A stretch of 64,000 nucleotides of DNA. Origin: Liolophura sinensis. Lineage: Eukaryota > Mollusca > Polyplacophora > Chitonida > Chitonidae. Below are positions 39,040-51,657 of the stretch, piece after piece. Position 1 is the stretch's first letter, and each line of letters starts with the position of its first letter. The stretch covers positions 19,201,608 to 19,265,607 of the forward strand of contig NC_088300.1 of NCBI RefSeq assembly GCF_032854445.1, given 5' to 3'. Position numbers and translations under genes: made by a program. The notes under the pieces were generated by a model, which worked only from the letters and a program-made list of their open reading frames with translations, had not been told where the DNA came from and did no database searches.

Positions 39040-39262
39040 TTGATTGATTTGATTGATGTTTTGCGCTCAACTCAAGAATATTTCACTTATACGACGGCGG
39101 CCAGCATTATAGTGGGAGGAAACCGGGCAGAGCCGGGGGAAAACCCACGGCCATCCGCAGGTTGCTGGAAGACCTTCCCACGTACGGCCGGAGAGGAAGC
39201 CAGCATGAGTTGGACTTGAGCTCACAGCGACCACATTGGTGAGAGGCTCCTGGGTCATACCT
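39040..39262 (-). repeat. tRNA-derived SINE copy, family S1
   Basis: Begins on + with tttatttattgattgatttg, then caagaatatttcacttatac, gacggcggccagcattatag, the gggcagagccggggg core, gttgctggaagaccttccc and the head with gagttggacttgagctcaca. Reversed, the head carries the B-box-like gtgagctcaagtcc and the tail is an aataaata run, as expected for a SINE on the minus strand. Confidence 0.8.
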
Positions 39263-40839
39263 TACTATAAAGACTAGGTATATGTATTTATACAGGTATA
39301 TTATTTTCATGTCTGAAATTGTGATCAGTACAAATATTAAGTATAAGACAGCAATTAATATGTTGTCCTTCATCATAACCACTGTGGATGCGGTTCATGT
39401 ATTTATAGTTTTATTTATTCCATTGGAATTTAACGCTGTGCAGATGAAATGGTTCTCTTCCTGGGTGGGGGGACTGGAGTGATGGGTATAGGTCCTACTT
39501 CATGCACCAGTCACAGCCATGTCACGCATAAACTATTCCACATGCATCTGCATGACGTACTTGTATAGGCCTATGTCATCTTGGCGGAAGACAATAATAT
39601 CAGTGATCTATAAGGATCTTCATGTTGGCTAATACCACGTAAACAGTCCACGCGAGCGCCATATTTGCCACAAATCCCCAAATTAAGTGCAAAGTTTCAC
39701 TGCAAATCCAATGAGGACAATAGTGGTTTCAAAATGTAGATTACATGTTGAATGGGTGATAACTACCTGCCAACAGTGGGCTTGCTCTTCGACCCAACAG
39801 TACTCAGTGCTACTCCACTTCGACCGCTAAACTTGACCAAAACCTGCGTGATCTAAGGGATGTAAGCAGTAATTCGTGATGAATAAACAGACTAACTCGG
39901 ATTATCTCCCTTCATTATACTTCAATCTCTTCGTCATGAGTTGCGAAACCGTAGAGAGAGCAATAACCGACACACCGACACCTGTCGGTAGGTAAAAGAA
40001 AAATTGGATTACAACCGCATTTTTCATAAAGGGCCAAATGAAAATTCAGGTGGGTCATCAACTGTTTCATTCAAGAATTAGAAAACAGTGAACTTTCCCT
40101 TGACTCCGTCGGTGAAGTGTTGCGAAACTATTACCGGTTGTTGTTGTTGCAACTAGAACGATCAAGGGTTTGTAGCCTAGGGTCTTAACTTTCTGTTCTG
40201 AGCATATACTATATGTAGAAAAACACACATTAAATCACTATTATTATTTCGTAAACAAAAAACATTAACAGTAAAAGCGGCGATTTATGCACTCTTCGTG
40301 AATCGTTCATGTTACTATACGAAATGTGGCACACCAAGGCTCTGAAGCACAAGTAGTATGTCTAGATGGACCAAGCATTTGAGTATATATCTCCATCGAC
40401 TAAGGGAGAAGGTAAAAATGTCTCAGTTAAAGCTTGTAATTACCAACTTTTGTTAAGTCTTTATTTGTACAATTGTTATATACGATATATATTTCACAGC
40501 TTCTAAAATAATTGTTAAATTTTTAATAAGAAAGACCATTTTTATATATTCAAATTGATTTGTTAAGCAGCTTTTAGATTCAATTTTACTGCCAAATGAA
40601 TTTCGAAAACGTTGAAAATGCTATATAAGATGCTGAAAATAATTTTTAAAGCTTTACCTATTGTCATTAAAAATGTTTATCAAAGCTTTAAAATTATGTT
40701 ATACCAGAAGTCCATACAACTTCCCAATAGCTAATCCCACGGCACTTAACACTGCTCTTCGAAGTATCACTTATCAGTGCATTCTTCTAGGTAATGGACT
40801 TCTGGTTATACACACTGTCGAATGCTTCACTTTTTATTT
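39263..40839. other. Intergenic DNA, no gene seen
   Basis: No recognisable coding or RNA feature. Becomes strongly AT-rich after 40440. Confidence 0.5.
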
Positions 40840-41070
40840 ATTTATTTTTTTTTTGATTGGTGTTTTATGCCGTACTCAAGAATATTTCACTTATACGACG
40901 GCGGCCAGCATTATGGTGGGTGGAAACCGGGCAGAGCCCGGGGGAAACCCACGACCATCCGCAGGTTGCTGGCAGACCTTCTCACGTATGGCCGCCAGCA
41001 TTAGCTGGACTTGAACTCATAGCGACCGCATTGGTGAGAGACTCCTGGGTCATTACGCTGCGCTAGCGCT
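40840..41070 (-). repeat. tRNA-derived SINE copy, family S1, nearly complete
   Basis: Runs on + from tttatttatttttttttttg through gccgtactcaagaatatttc, acttatacgacggcggccag, the gggcagagcccgggggaaac core and ttgctggcagaccttctcac to cattacgctgcgctagcgct. Reversed, it has the head (gcgctagcgcagcgtaatga), a B-box-like gagttcaagtcc and an A-rich tail. This is the cleanest copy of the family here. Overlapping frames at 40661-41066 are spurious. Confidence 0.85.
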
Positions 41071-41703
41071 TCACTTTTTATTTTTTTAAGCTGTAAAAAT
41101 CATATGTGAGGCTTTAAAAATGAATGGCAGAGTATCACCCCTTATACATGTAGACATATATATATACTTGCATATATGCATGAATTAAAGTGTACATGAA
41201 TACTTTTATACCATGCCAATAATTTATATCGTTATCATCTTGTATCAGTCGCACACCAAGACAACGTTTTCTTTAATTTTCAAAAAGATTTACATTGATT
41301 CATGCATGTCATTTTACCCTGTGTTTAAGCTAGATGTTTTAACTGAATAGATCGGTCAAGTTGTACCAGATATCCTAACCTTAGTCCTCCTTTTCCCCTG
41401 TACCCTTGTGGTGTACCAGTATACCAACCTACATCTACAAATTCAAGCATGGGAATAATTTTTAAGTTGGGGCAGGGCATATGACAGATGTTCCAGCAAA
41501 TTACATCATTTCAAAATTTACATTGTTATTTGTCCCATTCCAGTTGACCCCTGTCAAAATACTATTTGATTCAGGGCATTGTCCTTGTCCTGTTGTTTAT
41601 TTCCAGGCTTGTAACTATTATTGTGTTGAATGCAAATATATTTTGTAATGCTGTTCATGTCACTTTGCATGCTCAAGTAGTTCCAATGTCTTTGTTGTTT
41701 CAG
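41071..41703. other. Upstream region or first intron of PGGHG
   Basis: No coding sequence recognised. The first PGGHG coding exon begins directly after a splice acceptor at 41703, so this stretch probably lies within a 5' intron and the promoter is further upstream. I could not place the 5' exon. Confidence 0.5.
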
Positions 41704-41704
41704 G

Positions 41705-44700
41705 ATGTTCAGGCTGTGCTTGGACATGAAGGTGAAAACCTTGGGCATGATTGTCTGCATCATACTCCTCATGGTATTTATCTCCATTTACTATGCCACG
41801 TCCACAGCCTCTAAGGTCACAGCCAGAGACAAAACGCTACATTCACAACAGCAACAACAACAACCTGTGGTAAAGATGGAGAAAAAGTATCCCCCTGGTG
41901 TGAATGTGGAGCAAATGACAGAGGAATGGACAGGGAAGCAAGGGAGGCGACTCCATCCAGAAGATGGTGGGATACCTGTTGTGGTGCATTCTGCCCCCAA
42001 ACATCTGCCAGCTGACCTGGACGTTTTGAGAAAACTGCCACCAGAGGCAACAGTCTTCACAACTGATCAGTAAATACAAATAATAATGTTGTTACTTTAT
42101 CATTTGGGCAATCATTTATATTGACGATTCACAGATCCCTGGCCTGGAGTGGGCTGCTTTGCGCAGTGTTTATGGAGCTTGTCTTTTAACAACTTGGACA
42201 CATTAAGTGTGGTGTCAATCCCAAGCTTAAACAGGGAATTTGTGGATTCTTAACATTGTCTGTCACCAATATGGCTTACATATCTTACATCATGTGGTTA
42301 AGTTTGTCTGTAACTTACCAGTTGTTGGTGATTTACCTCAGACACTATGGTTTCCTCCACCTATAAAACTGACCACCATTTCCATAAGTAGTAAAGTCTT
42401 TAGTATGGCATATAACAACAGTCAAATATATCAAATAACTATATCCTTACAAATGTCTGGTAGGGGAAAAAATCAATTCCTTCCACACAGTATCATTCAG
42501 ATTGTTGGGTATGGTGAATGTTCAAATTCCTGCCTAATTTTACAATATTCTGTTACCAGATTGCCATCAGACCCTCGCCTCAGACCTGGTATTGGTAATG
42601 GTCAGGTAGCTACTGTTGTCTACAGTGACTCTATCTACATGAATGGCCTGTACAATGGTTTTCACAGTGACTCCCATAGGGCACGTATTCCTGCATTCTG
42701 CTCTGTCCAGATCACAGGCGTGAATCCACCGGCTGAGTTCCATAGAACCTACAGTTTAAATGTCTCCACAGGTATGTCACAGTAATGTTTCCACAGGTCC
42801 ATGCACATGTATGTCATAATGAAACACCCAAACTACTTTATTGTACTTATCATTTACTGTAGTGAGCTAACTTGAACCTGAATTCTTCAGTGTCTGGAAT
42901 TAATATTGCATGTATTGTATTCACTTAGCATTATGTGGCAACATCATATGTCAGTTAACCTATAAATGTTCAACCAAACTAGTGATGAGAAGGATATCTG
43001 ATGTCCCTCTATTATTCCTGTAATAATAAGTTTACACCCTCAGGATTTTATAAAATACTTGTCCCTTGATGTTAGACATCAACTCTGGGGAAAGCACAGA
43101 ACTGGAAATCGTGGAAACTTCAAGGGATGTTCATAAAATGGGAGACATTTCCCATTGCTAAAATTTGAAAAGCAGATTTATAATCTAATGTTATAAAACT
43201 AATGTTATTTTATATATCTATATAATATATATATATATGTATTGATACATATGAATTTTGAGAAGTTGATGAAAATAATACTGTCACTTCGCCATTTACT
43301 GTATGCCCTCTGTCACAGGTATTTTTACAGAGACAATCAAGGGGGCTTACTTTCAGGTGGATCTTAAGATGTATGCTCACCGAAGAGTGAGGGAGTTGTT
43401 GGTGTCAGAGCTGTGGATCAGGCGATCAGACATCAATAAAAAGCTTGGCGTGTCTCTGAGTGTGAACAAGGGACCTGACAGTGAGGACATCGACTTCGAG
43501 CAGAGTCAGACCATGATAGCCAACTCAAGGTGATAGCTCATCATAGCAGTGCTTGATATAGAATGGCTGTCTTATTACTTGTATGGGTAGATTGTTTATA
43601 TGAAGTGAACACAAAAATGAATACACACAACAAATAATGACTATAAAACACTAGAAGGCACTCTGAAAGTGCAAACTTCTGCCATAGCTAAGTATATTAT
43701 TGGACAATACTCTGTTGTTATTATTATTATTATTATTACTGTTACAAGGTAAGAGAAAAAATATGCTTTTTTCCTAAAGGGCAGTGATGAAGAATAATTC
43801 AACAGATTGCTTGACCAAATCTAGAACTGGCCAATCACCAGAATGTAACAAACTTTTGCTTGGTCCATCACTAAGATTTGCACAAAATGTCATCCAGATT
43901 TGTGCATAGCTTTTCTGTGAAATTGCTGATAGATAGACTGAAAAATAAATGCCACCCAAAACATGTCCACCTTAGTAAAGGTGATAACGGTTGGTCATTC
44001 ATTTTTGGGGATGTGTGTTACATAGACCTAATATACGTCAAAAACACAAAAAAGTTTTACTTTTCAAGAGCTGTTATGTAGTGACATTAAAATTTACTAG
44101 TCTTGGGTGTTGAAAGTTTTGTGGTAACATCGGCTGGTTTGGTGGTTACAGGTATGTTCATGGGAGAATAAAGACCCCCGAGTTTAACGACTCTGTGCAT
44201 CAGGAGGTACATGTGTATTACTCTGAGGTGCCAGCTAACATCAGCCTGATGGACAGCATGAGTGAGAGCACCTGGCTCTTCCTCACCTCTGTCAGCCAGA
44301 CGAGGAAAGGGGCTGAAGACAACTACGACAAAGGTGAGAGGAAGTGGGGATCAGCACATAAAATTGTATTGGAGATGGTCAGGCAGAAGTGGGGATCAGC
44401 ATACAGGAGGGGACCATTAGTCAGGTAGAAGTGGGGATCAGCACACAGGGAGAATTGATAGTCAGGCTGAAGTGGGATCAGCACACAGGGAGAGTTGCTA
44501 GTCAGGTAGAAGTGGGGATCAGCACACAGGGAGAATTGCTGGTCAGGCTGAAGTGGGGATCAGCACATAGTGGGGCTGCTGGTCAGGCAGAAGTGGGGAT
44601 CAGCATACAGGGAGAATTGCTGGTCAGGCTGAAGTGGGGATCAGCACACAGTGGGGCTGCTGGTCAGCAGGTGGGGGGGAGTTGACAGCTAGTCAGGCAG

Positions 44701-47700
44701 AAGTGGCGATCAGCACATATGGGGGACTGTTGGTCAAGCTGAAGTGGGGATCAGCACAAGGGTGGCTTTTAGTCAGGTAGAAGTAGGGATCACCACACTG
44801 GGCCAGGGGGTGCTGGTCAGGCAGGAGTGGGGATCACCACACTGGGGAGACTGCTGGTCAGGTATGAGTGGGGGGCAGCACACACCGGGGACTGCTAGTC
44901 AGGTAGAAGTGGGGATCAGCACATATGGGGGACTGCTGGTTAAGCTGAAGTGGGGATCAGCACAAGGGTGGCTGTTAGTCAGGTAGATGTGGGGATCACC
45001 ACACAGGGCCAGGGGGTGCTGCTGGTCAGGCAGAAGTGGGGATCAGCACACAGCGGGTCCTGCTGGTCAGGCAGAACTGGGGATCAGCACACAGCGGGGC
45101 CTGCTGGTCAGGCAGAAGTGGGGATCAGCAACACGGGGGACTGCTAGTCAGGTAAAAGTGGGGATCACCACACAGGGCGGGGGGTGCTGCTGGTCAGGTA
45201 GAAGTGGGGATCACCACACAGTGGGGCCTGCTGGTCAGGCAGAAGGGGGCATCAGCACACAGGAAATTTCTAGTCAGCCTGAAGTGGGGGCACAAAGGGC
45301 ACTGACTGCTGGTCAGGCAGTTGTGGGGATCAGCACACAGCGGGGCCTGCTGGTCAGGCAGAACTGGGGATCAGCACACAGCGGGGCCTGCTGGTCAGGC
45401 AGAAGTGGGGATCAGCAACACGGGGGACTGCTAGTCAGGTAAAAGTGGGGATCATCACACAGGGCGGGGGGTGCTGCTGGTCAGGTAGAAGTGGGGATCA
45501 CCACACAGTGGGGCCTGCTGGTCAGGCAGAAGAGGGGATCAGCACACAGGAAATTTCTAGTCAGCCTGAAGTGGGGGCACAAAGGGCACTGACTGCTGGT
45601 CAGGCAGTAGTGGGGATCAGCACACAGCGGGGACTGCTGGTCAGGCAGAAGGGGGGGGATCAGCAACACGGGGGGACTGCTAGTCAGCCTGAAGTGGGGG
45701 CACAAAGGGCACTGACTGCTGGTCAGGTAGAAGTGGGGATCACCACACAGAGGGGACTGCTGGTCAGGTAGAAATGGGGATCAGCACACAGGAAAATTCT
45801 GGTCAGCCTGAAGTGGGGGAACAAAGGGCACTGACTGTTGGTCAGGCAGAAGCGAGGATTATCACACAAAGGGAAATGCTGGTTGGGCAGAAGTGGTAAA
45901 CAGCACATAAGGGGACTGCTGGTCAGGCTGAAGATAGACAGTCACAAATAATATTTATTTAAAGGAAAAGATATAAAAATTATGTATGAATGAATAAACA
46001 ATATTGCTGGTCAGGCTGAAGATAGACAGTCACAAATAATATTTATTTAAAGGAAAAGATATAAAAATTATGTATGAATGAATAAACAATATTGCTGGTC
46101 AGGCTGAAGATAGACAGTCACAAATAATAGTTATTTAAAGGAAAAGATATAAAAATTATATATGAATGAATAAACAATATTGCTGGTCAGGCTGAAGATA
46201 GACAGTCACAAATAATAGTTATTTAAAGGAAAAGATATAAAAATTATATATGAATGAATAAACAATAATGGCTTTATGCACTTTCAGCAATAGTACAATC
46301 TAATACATGTGTAAAAAGAAACATCTCCGAAACATATTTATACATACAGTGTGTACTCGTATCAACAGATGTAGTGTTTAAATTCGAAACAAAGTTAACA
46401 ATCTCAGCAAAGGTATGTTATTAATGAGAAACATGTACATAACAACTTTATATTTATTCATATATTTGATGGATTTTTTACTTACACGTAAGCGGCCAAT
46501 ATTATGGTGGGAGGAAAACCCACATATGAAAAATTTTACTGTTTATATTAAAACAATCCTGACAATCTCACCAAAGGTTTTAATGAGAAACATGTAGCCT
46601 ACATATCTTTTGTAAGATTATCCTTCTCTTTCTGTGTAGGTTTGAAGTTGTTCCAGGTGAAAAGTTTAGCTTACAGCCACATGACTATATGGGCAGAGCT
46701 TTGGAATGATGGACGGATTGACATTGAGGGGAACACAGCCATGGCACAGTTGGCATACTCTAGTCTCTACTATTTGCTGAGTTGCCTCCCCTCGGAAGAG
46801 GATCCTAACACTCCATTCATCGGATTGTCACCAGCGGGACTAGACCATGGCTCTGCGAAAGAGGTACATTACATGTTTATGGCTTGGGTAAATTGCCGAT
46901 GCAGTCATTCAGCTTGATGAAAAATGTTGCAAATTGAAACAGATTCTTTCACATTATATTCCTACTATAAGGGATAAGACGTATGGAATTTTTGTTGAAA
47001 ATAATATTGCTTATTACTTAGCACTTAAACATTCACATTGAAACATTTAATTATGTTCAAGTAAAGGATTTCAGCTTGCCAATGATTGCCAGTGCTGATA
47101 CATGTAATGAATGGTTTTACAGGTTTTATTCTGCCTGAAATACTGGTGATACACCCAAGGTTGTTCTCACCTTTGTTGTTCAGTGTCAATATATTTACTC
47201 TCGCTCTGCCAATCAGGATTACTGGGGCCATGTGATGTGGGACCAGGAGACCTGGCAGTATCCCCCCATCTTGATGCTGTACCCAAGTCTGGCCTCCATT
47301 CTGCTGGGAACAAGGGCCAGAACACTGGATGCTGCCAAGAGACAGGCCAAACTGAGGGGGTACCAGGGGGCCATGTACCCATGGGAAAGTGCTGTTACAG
47401 GTAAGCAGGGGTGAAAATGTCACCATTGGAGATATGTCCCAAAGTATGGAAGATTTTACAGTAGGGGGAATTATTAAACTACCTCATGTTAAGTGTGGGA
47501 TACTGTGTGGGATAACTGAGTAACCATAATCATGTTCAATATTAATGTTAGAGCAATACCGTAAATGTTTTAACTTAGTCATTGAGCCAATATACATGTA
47601 ACTACAGGAGAAATTTTATGTATGCAGATAGAATAATAAAGAGTTGATTGTTTCTTAGTTGATCACTTGACAGAAAACAAGGCTCTGAGTTCAGGTTTAG

Positions 47701-50700
47701 GACGCAGGGTTCAGTGATCACCAAAGGCCTTTGGCTGTGGTCACATCCACTTGATAAGGAGCATCAGTATTTTTTTCAGGCGCTGACTTCTCTGTTCTGT
47801 TTCAGGTCGAGATGTGACCAGGTGTCAGAATTGTTCCCTGTATGAGCAGCACATTACTGGGGACATAGCCCTGGCCATACAGCAGTACATGTACATGACA
47901 AATGACACCAGCTTCCTGCAGGATCGGCGGGGTGGGGAAATCATCACAGCCATAGCAGAGTTCTGGGCTTCCCGAGTCACAAAGGACAAAACAACGGGGA
48001 AGTATGGCATTCAGGGTAAGCAAAATGTTCTAAAATCTCTGTCCCGTGATGACTCTGCAATGCATGGAGGAAGTGTAACACCACATGACATAACCCCTCT
48101 AGGAAGCAGTAGCATAACTTTGAGTGTGTAGGCAGTTAAAATTTGTGGCTGGTTTGAGGGGGAATATAAAGTAATTACATTGTACATGTTTGTGTTTTAA
48201 GCAGTAATAGCTTCTGACTGCATGGAAAGGGTTATATGGGTAGAGGTTTATATGGAAAAGCGTTTGTTTTTGACATGATATATTGTACTCAGTGGGTAGA
48301 AAGTACATGTATCCACATATTCACAACTATTTTAGTCTCACAAGTCATAATATTGCTTTGAAACATAGGTTTCAAAAAATCAGTAGAGATTTGTTCATAC
48401 AAGTAAATAGAATAAACCTATGTTTCAAAGCAATATTATTTATTTTCTAGTTCTACGACTGTCATAAACTAGACTCTGTCCAATCTTGCAAGACATTCAT
48501 CATCAAAATGTTGGCTGGAACATTTTCTTATTATGCATACATTTTGTTGAAGGAAGCATTGGTAATTAACAAAAAATAGGGGTTTTTGCTGATAAGGCAG
48601 CTATGTATTAATTACTTGGCATAAAGTAAACAGAAATGAAGCATTTTAACAACAGCTTTAGACAAAATCGTTCTTGAAGTAACCATACAAGATCTCTGTG
48701 GGAGACAGGTTTAGCCTTCTATCTATAATTTCTGAAAACCATTTTGAAAATAAGACCCAAAGGTTATCAAATTTTGTGATAATGTATTTAAATGGCCAGA
48801 TGTTGAATAACTTGAAGATAGAATAACACAGAGTCTGTGAGGAAAATTATCTGTTTTTCATGTCCCTCTTTTACCTTCTTCTACCCCTGCAGGAGTAATG
48901 CCCCCTGATGAGTACCACTACCCTGTGGATAACTCTGCCTACACCAACAGTATAGCTGCCCTCAGCCTGATGTTACCCTACTCCACCCTGCCCCTGATTG
49001 GCAAACAGCCACCCCCTATCTTCAGGGAGATCGCCAGTAACGTGTACATCCCCTTTGATTCGGCCATGAACTATCATCCGGAGTATGATGGCTATACTTT
49101 GGGTAGGTACATGTACAGAATTGTAGGCTTGTTAAAACAAGATGTACATGTAACTCCATTATGTAAGTGATCTTATCAAATGTTTAATGTAAAGATTTAG
49201 GGGATATCATAATTTACATAAAATTTTAATTTATAGCAGTATTTCTATAAATCTATAGAAATCTATTCTATAAGATCTGTGTATGGAAATATCAGCTGGA
49301 CAAGATGTTTGTTGCATGCATTTTGACTTTATTCCAACACTTAAATTCTATATGTTGATGCGTTTGTTGTTTTCTTCACAGGTACTAAAGTCAAACAGGC
49401 AGATGTGATATTGTTGGGTTTTCCTCTGAACAAGGAGTTTGACTCATCCATCAGAAAAAATGACCTTTCTGTGTATTCAGAGGTGAGTCCGTTTGGAAGA
49501 TGATCTGTTACTGTATTCAAAAGTGAATCCATTTGGAAAATAACCTGTCTGTGTATTCTAAAGCAGGTCCATGTGGAAAATGATCTGTTACTGTATTCAG
49601 AAGTGAATCCGTATGGAAAAGAGGATACTGAGTTGAAGTTTGCCAGTTGCATGTGAGAATATTTTGTCTTCCATTCGTGGTACAAATCTTGAAGATAACA
49701 GAGAACAGAGAGGTAAGAGAATGTGACATCTTCTTGCATGTACTTCCCAGGTGACAGACCCCGAAGGCCCTGCGATGACCTGGCAAATGTTTACTATTGG
49801 TTGGCTAGAGTTCAAGGACACAACAAAGGCTAAAACATACCTGGATAAAAGCATGGAAAATGCCAAAGGTCCTTTTAAGGTAGGAATTGTATTATGGTGG
49901 TAGGAAATCTGGTTGTATAAACCACATGCGTGGTGTTATATTCATACACACATTACTGAATACATCTTGAAGGCCTTTATAGGGAAGAACCTTTTCTTTG
50001 TAAATTGATCAAGCATCCTTTGTGAAATAAAGATAATAGACAGCTGACATGGGGACACTTAATGTAGGCATTTCATTATGATGGTATCTGTGCACACTGT
50101 ATGCAAGCATTTTGGTATGTTGTCCCTTAGACTCCCTCATAAAAAAGCAATAATTAAACAATTCATCAGCTACAGTGCATAGTATAAAGGTGTTCATGGC
50201 ACTAGCTTGGAAATTATTGTTTTGAAATTGCAGTCTGCATAGCAACTTTAATTTTGTTAGCATTTTGTCTTCATGTAGACTACTGAGGTATTATGTGGAA
50301 TACATTAAAATATGTATCCTGAACTGTGTAATGGTAGCTATTTAAATCGCATTTAAGAGCCCTCATTGGTACATTTGGATAAAGCACTTTAGGAGCTCAT
50401 TGACCTCTGACCAGTGAGGTTGCAGGTTGGAATTAGCTGTATATCCAAGTCAGTAGGTTTGTTGGGTACCTGATAATGGAAGATCGTTTAGAAAGAAAAA
50501 ATTCATGAGTACAATGTTAGGCAGCAATTAAAGTGAAAACAGTATCCTGTCCAGAGATCCTGTGTCCATCTAAAATATGTTCAGCCTGTTTATCAGAAAA
50601 AACTAAGAAACAAGTTGCATGTGTGCATTTCTAGGTAATCCACCACATGTATGCACTAGGACAGATATAATGGTTATACTTTTGCTAACACTTTTCTGCA

Positions 50701-51087
50701 TTCTTCCACCCACAGGTGTGGACAGAGGAGTCAGGAGGAGGGGGTGCTGTCAACTTCAGGACAGGCATGGGTGGGTACTTACAGTCACTCCTATTCGGGT
50801 ATGGAGGTCTGCGTATCTTCAGTGAGGGTCTGTACTTGGACCCCATCCTACCTCCTTCATCAACCAAATTCACCATCACGGGACTTGACTATCTTGGCAA
50901 CGCTCTCACGCTAGAAGTCAACCAGAAGAACACCATTGTCACGGTAACTGTCAGTGGTCAACCGTTGGTTCTGACTGTCCCAGGAATCTCTACAAAATAC
51001 CCGTTGAATCTCAACCAGCCAGTGACAATATCCAAACACAAAGCTCTTATCAAGCTGAATACTGACCCACCTCAACACTCAAGCTAA
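41705..51087 (+). CDS. PGGHG: Protein-glucosylgalactosylhydroxylysine glucosidase (GH65), 11 coding exons
   Basis: Removes glucose from the glucosyl-galactosyl-hydroxylysine unit of collagens. Coding exons: 41705-42069, 42560-42771, 43319-43529, 44152-44333, 46640-46863, 47217-47400, 47806-48015, 48893-49102, 49382-49482, 49751-49879 and 50716-51087. All have GT-AG borders and matching phases, and they total 2400 nt (799 residues; the human protein has 737). Family landmarks are LPSDPRL at the start of exon 2, YWGHVMWDQETW (D407), VMPPDEYHYP (E536) and VWTEESGGGGAVNF (E680). These align with human D301, E430 and E574, reported as the catalytic carboxylates. Unlike the human protein it has about 120 extra N-terminal residues, with one hydrophobic segment (about residues 11-30) preceded by Arg and Lys, then a Gln run. 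A type II membrane or signal-anchor topology is inferred. The ATG lies just after an acceptor (tgttgtttcag, ending 41703), so a 5' exon exists upstream. Convergent with RRP15. Confidence 0.93.
42185..42420 (+). repeat. SINE relic, family S3, in PGGHG intron 1
   Basis: It contains gtggtgtcaatcccaagctt (B-box-like), gttggtgatttacctcagac, tatggtttcctccacctata, aaactgaccaccatt and tatggcatataacaacagtc, in the order of the copy at 34940-35245. It is strongly diverged. Confidence 0.5.
44334..45930 (+). repeat. Minisatellite starting at the 5' splice site of PGGHG intron 4
   Basis: About 40 units of roughly 35-42 bp consist of gtcaggcagaagtggggatc, agcacacag and a gggg-ctgctg word. The first intron bases (gtgagaggaagtggggatca, from 44334) already match the unit, so the array looks as if it grew from the splice donor. 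Many units contain donor-like words such as caggtagaag, caggtaaaag (near 45157 and 45437) and caggtatgag (near 44860). Longer higher-order blocks repeat too; for example 45140-45300 resembles 45420-45600. Frames across the array change with unit length and are not coding. Confidence 0.92.
45917..46268 (+). repeat. 88-bp tandem repeat, four copies, in PGGHG intron 4
   Basis: Units begin with tgctggtcaggctgaagata at 45917, 46005, 46093 and 46181, exactly 88 bp apart. Each includes atttaaaggaaaagatat and tgaatgaataaacaat. The first bases of each unit come from the neighbouring minisatellite unit, so this array was built from its edge. Every unit has an AATAAA hexamer on the sense strand of PGGHG. 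Only a few substitutions separate the copies. Confidence 0.95.
46470..46525 (-). repeat. Short SINE fragment, family S1, in PGGHG intron 4
   Basis: Only the middle of the element remains: gattttttacttacacgtaa, gcggccaatattatggtggg and aggaaaacccac. It resembles the ttacgacggcggccagcatt segment of complete copies. Confidence 0.5.
48347..48439. repeat. Perfect 26-bp inverted repeat with 41-nt loop in PGGHG intron 7
   Basis: Arm 48347-48372 begins ataatattgctttgaaacat and is the exact reverse complement of arm 48414-48439, which begins aaacctatgtttcaaagcaa. The 41-base loop is unpaired at its edges, and pairing stops outside the arms. A transcript would fold into a 93-nt hairpin without mismatches. 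It could be a miniature transposon relic or a small-RNA precursor; the sequence alone does not decide. Confidence 0.9.
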
Positions 51088-51427
51088 CTTTCAGTTTCAT
51101 TTTTCAGTCTGATGAATCTTTTTTGTTTTAGTGGATTTACTTCAGATTAACCTAAGTATTCAGTCAATAGAAAAAAAATAGAAAAATGCAACAGCAGTAA
51201 ATTTGTTTAATGAGCATTATCTACAATGTAAGCTGACTTCAGTTTTTAACCTTCATCTACATCTTGTATAAATCAATCCAAGCCACATCCAAGGTACATT
51301 GTATTTATCCAACAGTATCTGAAATCACATAATCCACAGGGTGAACTTTTTAAATCTCTTACCTCTTACTTTCTTTCTTACCTCTCACTCTCAAGCGTGT
51401 GAATGTGAAAAGAATAAAAGACATCAA
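51088..51427 (+). other. 3' UTR of PGGHG with poly(A) signal
   Basis: Non-coding AT-rich sequence after the stop codon. AATAAA at 51413-51418 (in agaataaaag) is the first canonical hexamer downstream and would give a 3' UTR of about 340 bases. Confidence 0.5.
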
Positions 51428-51657
51428 GGGTCCGTTCCATTCACTCGCCGGTGACTACTTTAGGAAGTAGTGGCTAGTGACATTTCGTTCCACTGGCGGA
51501 GACTGGTGGCGGCAGTGACTAATGTCAGTGGAGTCAGTGGTGTGTAATGTAGCATCTTAACTCACTCGACACGACTTCTGGACTTTGGAACGTCACACTG
51601 TGTCCTCTGGTGGCCACTGAATCTACGAGTGGCGGTTAGATCAAATGGAACGCACCC
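51428..51657. mobile_element. Miniature inverted-repeat element (MITE-like), 230 bp
   Basis: The left end is gggtccgttccattcactcg. The right end reversed is gggtgcgttccatttgatct, so the outer 14 bases match at 13 positions. The interior is rich in cagtgg/ccactg words and is non-coding. I could not define a confident target-site duplication (caa on the left, aag on the right), so the superfamily is left open. Confidence 0.6.

Noticed and set aside
40661..41066. Overlapping frames of 60-117 codons on +
   Set aside because: They run through the SINE at 40840-41070.
44389..45771. Several 65-151-codon frames in PGGHG intron 4
   Set aside because: They are readings of the minisatellite, shift frame with unit length, and lie between two phase-matched exons.
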